Source: Ruminococcus flavefaciens
GTDB lineage: Bacteria > Bacillota > Clostridia > Oscillospirales > Ruminococcaceae
Assembly: GCA_004554385.1 (NCBI GenBank)
Contig: SFMO01000141.1
Coordinates: 1 to 9,913, forward strand
DNA: 9,913 nucleotides
Direction: 5' to 3'
Every line of letters begins with the position of its first letter. Position 1 is the stretch's first letter. A model generated the notes under the pieces. It saw only the letters and a list, made by a program, of their open reading frames with translations, did not search any database and was not told where the DNA came from. The position numbers and the translations under genes were made by a program. Positions 4,838 through 9,913 of the stretch are shown here, piece by piece.

Positions 4838-7477
4838 ATGAAACATTATCTCGAAACCACAGAAACCGTCCTGAAGGAAGTTGAAAGCACTGCTTCGGGA
4901 CTTACAGCCGACGAAGCCGCAAAGCGCCTCGAAAAAGTAGGTCAGAACAAGCTTGACGAAGCTCCAAAGCCTACTCTGCTCGCAAGATTCATAGAGCAGT
5001 TCAAAAACCCTATGATACTTGTTCTCCTTGCAGCCGCAGTCATTTCCGCGATCACGGGTATCATCTCGGAGGGAAAGCTTGACGCGGACGTATTCATTAT
5101 CCTGTTCGTTGTCATAGCAAATGCAGTTCTCGGTGTATATCAGGAAAACAAGGCGGAATCCGCCATCGAAGCCCTGCAGGCTATGAGCGCTGCACAGAGC
5201 AAGGTTTACCGCTCTGGAGAGCTTGTAGTTATACCGAGCTCAGAACTCGTTCCCGGAGATGTCATAGCTCTTGAAGCAGGCGACAATGTCCCTGCTGACT
5301 GCCGTATACTTGAAGCCGCAGCCCTCAAGGCTGAAGAATCTGCCCTTACAGGCGAGAGCGTCCCCTCAGAAAAGGAAAGCGATGCCCTCTCAGGTGAGGA
5401 AGTTCCTCTCGGCGACAGAAAGAATATGCTCTACATGGGAAGCAGTATCGCTTACGGACGTGCAGAAGCTGTCGTTGTCGCTACAGGTATGAAAACCGAA
5501 ATGGGTAAGATAGCTGGCGCTATCGCCAATGCAGACGACGATGAGACTCCTCTCCAGAAGAGCCTCGACCAGCTCAGCAAGATACTCTCTATCGCAGTTC
5601 TCGTTATCTGCGTAATAATCCTCGGACTCAACATCGTTCAGATGCTTGTGAAGAACGGCACTATAACACTTCCCGGCTTCCTTGAATCCTTTATGATAGC
5701 AGTCAGCCTTGCAGTTGCAGCTATCCCTGAGGGACTTGCAGCCGTTGTTACAGTCGTTCTTTCCATCGGCGTTACAAATATGTCAAAGCGCGGAGCTATC
5801 ATCCGCAGACTTACTGCTGTTGAAGCTCTCGGCTGTGCTGAGGTCATATGCTCCGATAAGACTGGTACTCTCACACAGAACAAGATGACTGTTGTTCATG
5901 AGAATACAGACGATAAGGAGCTCCTTGCAAGAGCTATGGCTCTCTGCTGTGACGCTCAGCTCAATTCGGACGATACAGTTACAGGTGAGCCTACCGAGGC
6001 TGCTCTTGTTGCCTATGCTCACAAGTGCGGACTTAAAAAGTATGAGCTTGAGGCTGCAACTCCAAGAGTTGCGGAAGCTCCTTTTGACTCACTGAGAAAG
6101 ATGATGTCAACTGTTCACAAGACAGAAAATGGCTATATCCAGTATACAAAGGGCGCTCCCGATGAGGTCCTGAAGAACTGTACACATATGTTCAAGGAAG
6201 GCGGCGTCCGCATAATGACCGAGTCTGACAGACTTGAGATACTCCGCCGCAACAAGGAAATGGCAGATCAGGCTCTGAGAGTTCTCCTTGCTGCTTACCG
6301 TGAGTACGACGAGCTTCCATCAGACATTTCACCCGAGGGACTTGAACACGACCTTATCTACATCGGAATGACAGGTATGATAGACCCTGTCCGCCCCGAG
6401 GTAAAGGACGCTATCGGTCTCTGCCGCACAGCAGGCATACGTCCCGTTATGATAACAGGTGACCACAGAGATACTGCTGTCGCTATCGCTAAGGAGCTTG
6501 GTATCCTCGGCGAGGGTCAGCAGGCTCTTACAGGTGCAGAGCTCTCAAAGATACCTGATGACGAGTTCAATGCTCATGTTCAGGACTACAGCGTTTATGC
6601 CCGTGTTCAGCCTGAGCACAAGGTCCGTATAGTAAATGCATGGCGCAAGAAGGGCATGACCACAGCCATGACAGGCGACGGCGTAAACGACGCTCCGTCA
6701 ATAAAGAGTGCTGATATCGGCGTTGGTATGGGTATCACAGGTACAGACGTTACAAAGAACGTTGCCGACATGGTGCTTACAGACGACAACTTTGCAACTA
6801 TCGTAGGCGCTGTCGAAGAGGGCAGACGTATCTATGACAATATCCGCAAGGCTATACAGTTCCTTCTCTCCAGCAACCTCAGCGAGGTTCTCTGCATACT
6901 TATCGCAACACTTGGTCTGGGCAAGCTCACAGGCGGTTCATTCGTAATATTCAATCCTGTTCACCTTCTTTGGATAAACCTTATATCAGACTGCTTCCCT
7001 GCAATAGCTCTCGGCATGGAGCCTGCTGAGCAGGGTATCATGTCAAGAAAGCCAAGAAGCAGTAACTCACACATATTCTCGGACGGTTTAGGCATCAATC
7101 TTCTCTGGCAGGGTACACTGATAGCTATTCTTACTCTTGTTTCCTATGTTATCGGCTTCCAGAGCGAGGGACACGGTGCAGGCATGACAATGGCTTTCAT
7201 CACACTTTGTGTATGTGAAATGCTCCACGCATGGAACATGAGAAGCCTTAAAGAGTCTATATTCACAATGAAGAAGCACAACAAGGTTCTTATCGGAGCT
7301 ATCCTGCTTTCAGCAGTACTGACCGTACCTGTGCTCTTTATCCCTGCACTCAGAAATATGTTCTCACTTTCAGCTCTTTCGGGTATGAATTACCTCTGGG
7401 CATTCCTTGTAGGCGCTTGCATAGTTCCTATCGTTGAGATAGTAAAGTGCTTCCAGAGAGCAGCTGACAAAAAGTGA
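4838..7477 (+). CDS. SERCA-like calcium-transporting P-type ATPase (P2A/P2B)
   Basis: An 879-residue ATP-driven cation pump, the normal length for bacterial Ca2+ ATPases, expected to export Ca2+ across the cytoplasmic membrane. In order: N-terminal cation-ATPase domain (to ~50), TM1-2 (57-101), actuator loop with TGES (171-174), TM3-4 with PEGL (297-300), phosphorylation site DKTGT with Asp340, nucleotide domain with KGAPD (438-442), hinge GDGVND (613-618), then TM5-10. The ion-binding residues match SERCA closely: Glu298 in TM4, Asn680 and Glu683 in TM5, Asn714, Ser717 and Asp718 in TM6, Glu794 in TM8, equivalent to SERCA E309, N768, E771, N796, T799, D800 and E908. Both calcium sites may thus be present, with a conservative Thr-to-Ser change. 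GGAGG 6 nt before the ATG fixes the start. It is monocistronic. Mn2+ transport is a possible alternative. The C-terminus carries no obvious calmodulin-type regulatory tail. Confidence 0.93.
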   Translation: MKHYLETTETVLKEVESTASGLTADEAAKRLEKVGQNKLDEAPKPTLLARFIEQFKNPMILVLLAAAVISAITGIISEGKLDADVFIILFVVIANAVLGVYQENKAESAIEALQAMSAAQSKVYRSGELVVIPSSELVPGDVIALEAGDNVPADCRILEAAALKAEESALTGESVPSEKESDALSGEEVPLGDRKNMLYMGSSIAYGRAEAVVVATGMKTEMGKIAGAIANADDDETPLQKSLDQLSKILSIAVLVICVIILGLNIVQMLVKNGTITLPGFLESFMIAVSLAVAAIPEGLAAVVTVVLSIGVTNMSKRGAIIRRLTAVEALGCAEVICSDKTGTLTQNKMTVVHENTDDKELLARAMALCCDAQLNSDDTVTGEPTEAALVAYAHKCGLKKYELEAATPRVAEAPFDSLRKMMSTVHKTENGYIQYTKGAPDEVLKNCTHMFKEGGVRIMTESDRLEILRRNKEMADQALRVLLAAYREYDELPSDISPEGLEHDLIYIGMTGMIDPVRPEVKDAIGLCRTAGIRPVMITGDHRDTAVAIAKELGILGEGQQALTGAELSKIPDDEFNAHVQDYSVYARVQPEHKVRIVNAWRKKGMTTAMTGDGVNDAPSIKSADIGVGMGITGTDVTKNVADMVLTDDNFATIVGAVEEGRRIYDNIRKAIQFLLSSNLSEVLCILIATLGLGKLTGGSFVIFNPVHLLWINLISDCFPAIALGMEPAEQGIMSRKPRSSNSHIFSDGLGINLLWQGTLIAILTLVSYVIGFQSEGHGAGMTMAFITLCVCEMLHAWNMRSLKESIFTMKKHNKVLIGAILLSAVLTVPVLFIPALRNMFSLSALSGMNYLWAFLVGACIVPIVEIVKCFQRAADKK

Positions 7478-7506
7478 GCAGTGAGTAGAAAGTACTAAGT
7501 AGCAAG
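7472..7506. repeat. degenerate 7-nt tandem repeat at the ATPase 3' end
   Basis: Five consecutive heptamers read AAGTGAG, CAGTGAG, TAGAAAG, TACTAAG and TAGCAAG. They begin within the last Lys and stop codons of the ATPase and run into the following hairpin. Function is unknown; it may belong to a dispersed intergenic repeat. Confidence 0.4.
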
Positions 7507-7526
7507 GGCGTCTTTTCGACGCCCTT
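7504..7526 (+). terminator. hairpin after the calcium ATPase
   Basis: AAGGGCGTC (7504-7512) and GACGCCCTT (7518-7526) form a perfect 9-bp GC-rich stem with a TTTTC loop. It is 26 nt after the ATPase stop. No T-run follows (ACTTATACC), so it may be a weak terminator or an mRNA 3'-end stabiliser. Confidence 0.5.
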
Positions 7527-7542
7527 ACTTATACCTGTGAAA

Positions 7543-7563
7543 AGAATATTTCTGAAATATTCT
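7543..7563. promoter_or_regulatory. perfect 21-bp palindrome, possible operator
   Basis: AGAATATTTC (7543-7552) and GAAATATTCT (7554-7563) are exact reverse complements around a single central T. A 10-bp half-site without a loop favours protein binding over an RNA hairpin. It lies 117 bp upstream of the acetyltransferase start. I do not recognise the cognate regulator. Confidence 0.45.
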
Positions 7564-7679
7564 ATTGTAAGGGTTGGTGTCAGCGACAGCACGTTTTTAT
7601 GGGATCCCAAAAGATTATCCGTAAGCTTATTCCGGGTGCACGTAATTACAAATTATGCATCAGACAAAGAGGTGTTACT

Positions 7680-8177
7680 ATGAGATTAAGACCATACATA
7701 CCAAGCCGCGATTTTGACGCAATAAAGAACTGGGTAACAGATGAACGCACAAACGCCCTGTGGAGTGCAAATTACGCACCGTTTCCCATTGAAAAGACCG
7801 CTTTTGACAAATTCCTCGCAGATATGTACACTAAACACGGGGACTGTCCCTTTGTGGCGACGACCGATGACGGAACTGTCGTGGGCTTTATATGCTGTGG
7901 CGTAAGCTTCGGGACTAATGAAGCCATGCTTGCTTTTGTTATGATAGACCCATCACAGCGCGGCAAGGGCTATGGCAGGGAAATGATAAAGCTTGCCGCA
8001 AAGTACTGCATTGAGATATTGAAGGCGGACGCTGTACAGCTCAATGTTTTCACCATCAATGAGAAAGCCCGCAAATGCTACGAAAGTGCAGGCTTTACCG
8101 AAAGGATAACAACTCCAGGTGCATTTGCCTACAAGGACGAAAAATGGGGCAGATGCAACATGGTGTTCAGCCCATAA
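7680..8177 (+). CDS. GNAT-family N-acetyltransferase
   Basis: A 165-residue acetyltransferase using acetyl-CoA; the acceptor (protein N-terminus, amine, antibiotic or metabolite) cannot be told from sequence. It begins MRLRPYIPSRDFDAIKNWV, a typical start of this clostridial GNAT group. The acetyl-CoA motif A is seen as MIDPSQRGKGYGREMI (88-103) with the pyrophosphate loop RGKGYG (94-99), and motif B as NVFTINEKARKCYESAGF (122-139). The frame is open upstream to an ATG at 7599, but AGAGG (7668-7672) sits 7 nt before ATG 7680 and the extra 27 residues look non-conserved, so the shorter start is preferred. It is flanked by a hairpin upstream and a strong terminator downstream and is probably monocistronic. 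I found no convincing promoter; the 21-bp palindrome upstream may matter for control. Confidence 0.88.
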   Translation: MRLRPYIPSRDFDAIKNWVTDERTNALWSANYAPFPIEKTAFDKFLADMYTKHGDCPFVATTDDGTVVGFICCGVSFGTNEAMLAFVMIDPSQRGKGYGREMIKLAAKYCIEILKADAVQLNVFTINEKARKCYESAGFTERITTPGAFAYKDEKWGRCNMVFSP

Positions 8178-8183
8178 GTATTG

Positions 8184-8218
8184 CAGGGAACGCAGGTCAT
8201 GTCGTTCCCTGATTTTTT
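8184..8218 (+). terminator. intrinsic terminator after the acetyltransferase
   Basis: CAGGGAACG (8184-8192) pairs perfectly with CGTTCCCTG (8203-8211) around a 10-nt loop and is followed by A and six T (8213-8218). It starts 7 nt after the stop codon. Confidence 0.88.
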
Positions 8219-8221
8219 ATC

Positions 8222-8273
8222 AAAAACTGTCCGCCGCTGACGTACAAGCGTATTCACCAAAAACACAGTTTTT
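8222..8273. repeat. 9-bp inverted repeat upstream of the aspartokinase promoter
   Basis: AAAAACTGT (8222-8230) and ACAGTTTTT (8265-8273) are perfect reverse complements with 34 nt between them. They lie upstream of the -35 at 8302, so they are not part of the leader RNA. The role is unknown and could be chance in AT-rich DNA. Confidence 0.3.
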
Positions 8274-8301
8274 ACAGTACTGAAATTTGGCTTTCTGTCA
8301 A

Positions 8302-8330
8302 TTGATTTCCGTGCTGAAATAGAATATAAT
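8302..8330 (+). promoter_or_regulatory. promoter of the aspartokinase gene
   Basis: TTGATT (8302-8307), a 17-nt spacer and a perfect TATAAT (8325-8330). The leader would be only about 38 nt, too short for a lysine riboswitch (L box), so control is probably at the enzyme level. Confidence 0.75.
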
Positions 8331-8374
8331 AGATATTGCTATAAAATTATCAATGTAATAAAGGAATGATATAT

Positions 8375-9709
8375 ATGAGTAATAAGGTCGTTAAATTCGG
8401 CGGAAGCTCTCTTGCCGATGCAAATCAGTTCAGAAAGGTCGCTGCTATCATCAAGAGCGATGAGAAGCGTAAGTACGTTGTTCCGTCTGCTCCCGGAAAG
8501 AGATTCTCCGATGACATCAAGGTAACTGATATGCTTTATAAGTGCTGCGAGCAGGCAAGCAGCGGTGTGGATTTCTCAAAGGATTTCCAGATGATAAAGG
8601 ATCGCTATAACGGCATTATTTCCGAGCTTGGCATAAATATGTCCCTTGACGCTGAGTTCGACGCTATCGTCAAGGAGCTCAAGGCTCGCCCCACAAAGGA
8701 CTTCGCTGCAAGCCGCGGCGAGTACCTCAACGGAAAGGTTCTGGCAAACTACCTCGGCTTCAATTTTGTTGACGCTGCTGATGTTATAGTATTCGATAAA
8801 AATGGTTCTCTTCTTCTTGACGATACAGTAAAGGCTGTACGCGAAAAGCTCAAGGGACTCGACAACGCTGTTATCCCGGGCTTCTACGGAAGGACAACAG
8901 AGGGCTTCATCAAGACCTTCTCACGCGGAGGCTCTGATGTTACAGGCTCTATCATCGCAAATGCTGTAAAGGCTGATATTTACGAGAACTGGACAGACGT
9001 TTCGGGCTTCCTCGTAGCTGACCCGAGAATAGTTGAAAAGCCGGATGTTATTGAGGTCATCACATACCGTGAGCTCCGTGAGCTTGCTTACATGGGCGCT
9101 TCAGTACTCCATGAGGACGCTATCTTCCCTGTCCGCTCAGCAGGTATCCCAATAAATATCAGAAATACCAATGCTCCCGAGGACGCAGGTACTATGATCG
9201 TCGGCGATGATTACAACTTCAGCAAGGAGAGCCTCAACCATACTATTACGGGTATCGCAGGCAAGAAGGGCTTCAGCACTATCAATATTGAAAAGGCTAT
9301 GATGAACAATGAGGCAGGCTTCGGTATGAAGGTCCTCAAGGTCCTCTATGACAACGGTCTTTCCTTTGAGCACATGCCTTCGGGTATCGACACCATGAGC
9401 ATTACTCTCAGCACAGAGAAGCTCGATCCTGTACGTGACAAGGTGCTTGCTGATCTCCGCAAGACAGTTGCTCCCGATCACCTCGAAATAGAGGACGGTA
9501 TCGCTATACTTGCAGTCGTAGGACGCAGAATGAAGAACACACGCGGCACTGTTGCACGTATCTTCGCTTCAATGGCTCATGCACGTATCAATGTAAAGAT
9601 GATAGATCAGGGTTCAAGCGAGCTCAACGTAATCATCGGCGTAAGCGAGAACGACCTTCCTGAGGCTATCCGCAGAATATACGACATGTTCATCAACTCT
9701 GAGAAGTAA
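8375..9709 (+). CDS. lysC: monofunctional aspartokinase (AK III/YclM type, with ACT domains)
   Basis: A 444-residue aspartate kinase that makes 4-phospho-L-aspartate from aspartate and ATP, the first step to lysine, threonine, methionine and diaminopimelate. The catalytic domain (1-280) starts with KFGGSS (7-12) and has SAPGKRF (38-44), GEYLNGKVL (115-123), TFSRGGSDVTGS (181-192) and ENWTDVSGF (204-212). Two ACT-type regulatory segments follow, near 290-365 (ITGIAGKKGFSTINI, FEHMPSGIDTMSI) and 374-440 (ILAVVGRRM, NVKMIDQGSSELNVIIGV), expected to bind amino-acid effectors. Size and motifs are closest to B. subtilis YclM (aspartokinase III); the symbol lysC is generic. ATG 8375 is chosen because AAGGA (8361-8365) lies 9 nt upstream; an in-frame ATG at 8366 directly abuts that site. 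No clear terminator lies before the insertion sequence 65 nt downstream. There is no homoserine dehydrogenase domain. Confidence 0.93.
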   Translation: MSNKVVKFGGSSLADANQFRKVAAIIKSDEKRKYVVPSAPGKRFSDDIKVTDMLYKCCEQASSGVDFSKDFQMIKDRYNGIISELGINMSLDAEFDAIVKELKARPTKDFAASRGEYLNGKVLANYLGFNFVDAADVIVFDKNGSLLLDDTVKAVREKLKGLDNAVIPGFYGRTTEGFIKTFSRGGSDVTGSIIANAVKADIYENWTDVSGFLVADPRIVEKPDVIEVITYRELRELAYMGASVLHEDAIFPVRSAGIPINIRNTNAPEDAGTMIVGDDYNFSKESLNHTITGIAGKKGFSTINIEKAMMNNEAGFGMKVLKVLYDNGLSFEHMPSGIDTMSITLSTEKLDPVRDKVLADLRKTVAPDHLEIEDGIAILAVVGRRMKNTRGTVARIFASMAHARINVKMIDQGSSELNVIIGVSENDLPEAIRRIYDMFINSEK

Positions 9710-9821
9710 AAAACAGCGGTGCACATGAGATGCGTCACTGAGCATAATAACAGAATTACCGGGTCCGAAGGTATTGAACTGACCCCAAAAAGTTAGACAA
9801 AGATTTAAAAGAAAATTTATG

Positions 9822-9855
9822 CAAAGCGACAAAGCGACAAAGCTTGGTCGCTTTG
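9822..9855 (-). terminator. hairpin and 8-nt repeat at the transposase 3' end
   Basis: CAAAGCGA is repeated with an 8-nt period at 9822 and 9830. CAAAGCGAC (9830-9838) pairs with GTCGCTTTG (9847-9855) around an 8-nt loop. The structure lies just after the transposase stop on the minus strand, so it may end its transcript. The tandem copies suggest slippage. Confidence 0.5.
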
Positions 9856-9860
9856 TTGCT

Positions 9861-9913
9861 TTATGCAGCTTTGGCAAGACGGTATTCAACAGGTGACATT
9901 CCATCGAGTTTCA
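9861..9913 (-). CDS. C-terminal end of IS3-family transposase OrfB (partial)
   Basis: Only the last 16 codons are inside the window: KLDGMSPVEYRLAKAA, then TAA (9861-9863 in plus coordinates). LDGMSPVEYR is the hallmark C-terminal segment of the IS3-family integrase-type transposase (rve_3 region). The protein would cut and join element ends using a DDE active site that lies outside the window. Whether the rest is intact is unknown. Confidence 0.75.
   Translation of the reverse strand, partial: KLDGMSPVEYRLAKAA

Larger units (their letters stand above)
9775..9913 (-). mobile_element. partial IS3-family insertion sequence (transposase 3' end)
   Basis: The sequence TGAACTGACCCC (from 9775) followed by AAAAAGTTAGAC (to 9798) matches the terminal inverted repeat type of the IS3 family, IS150-like group, which starts with TG. 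The transposase end on the minus strand (9861-9913) confirms the assignment. The element runs off the window, so its other end and target duplication cannot be seen. It lies 65 nt after the aspartokinase stop. Confidence 0.75.

Noticed and set aside
7428..7610. 60-residue minus-strand reading frame
   Set aside because: It covers the ATPase end and the hairpin and palindrome region, with no ribosome binding site or family features.
7599..7679. 27-residue N-terminal extension of the acetyltransferase
   Set aside because: ATG 7680 has a well-placed AGAGG and gives the typical GNAT N-terminus; the ATG at 7599 has no ribosome binding site.
8366..8374. Upstream in-frame ATG of aspartokinase
   Set aside because: The AAGGA site directly abuts it, leaving no spacing; the ATG at 8375 has 9 nt spacing and matches the family start.
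8331..8374. Lysine riboswitch in the aspartokinase leader
   Set aside because: The leader after the TATAAT at 8325 is about 38 nt, far too short for an L box.
9614..9904. 96-residue minus-strand reading frame at the window end
   Set aside because: It is in a different frame from the IS3 transposase end and crosses the element border into the aspartokinase gene.

Overview
The window looks like chromosomal DNA from a Ruminococcus-like member of the Oscillospiraceae (Firmicutes). I infer this from moderate GC, strong AGGAGG-type ribosome binding sites, consensus SigA promoters, a BspA-type leucine-rich-repeat secreted protein, an agr-type peptide quorum-sensing locus and a clostridial-style aspartokinase. 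The exact species cannot be fixed from sequence alone.

Layout. (1) 57-800, minus strand: a secreted leucine-rich-repeat protein whose C-terminus looks cut short. It is transcribed divergently from (2) 965-3974, plus strand: an agr-like system made of AgrB peptidase, LytTR response regulator, sensor histidine kinase and, after a 215-nt gap with its own promoter, a 52-residue AgrD-type pheromone precursor. The usual order is agrB-D-C-A; here it is B-A-C-D and agrD forms its own transcription unit. (3) 3975-4704: about 730 nt with no convincing gene. It starts with a 200-nt stretch almost free of G on the plus strand, contains a 12-bp hairpin, and ends in a strong intrinsic terminator. It may be a long 3' untranslated region or regulatory RNA attached to agrD, or a Rho-loading region. 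(4) 4838-7477: a monocistronic SERCA-like calcium P-type ATPase with its own promoter and a small leader hairpin. (5) 7478-7679: an intergenic stretch with a degenerate 7-nt repeat, a hairpin and a perfect 21-bp palindrome. (6) 7680-8177: a GNAT acetyltransferase with a good terminator. (7) 8375-9709: a monofunctional ACT-domain aspartokinase with its own promoter. (8) 9775 to the end: one end of an IS3-family insertion sequence, with the last codons of its transposase on the minus strand.

How the genes work together. AgrB (His74/Cys81) should process AgrD at the C-terminal side of a five-residue ring, CVWIL. The cyclic peptide would be sensed by the kinase (His246), which would phosphorylate the LytTR regulator (Asp56). 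Candidate LytTR half-sites lie just upstream of the divergent leucine-rich-repeat gene and upstream of agrD. Autoinduction of agrD and control of the secreted protein is therefore a reasonable but untested model. The calcium pump, acetyltransferase and aspartokinase look like independent housekeeping units.
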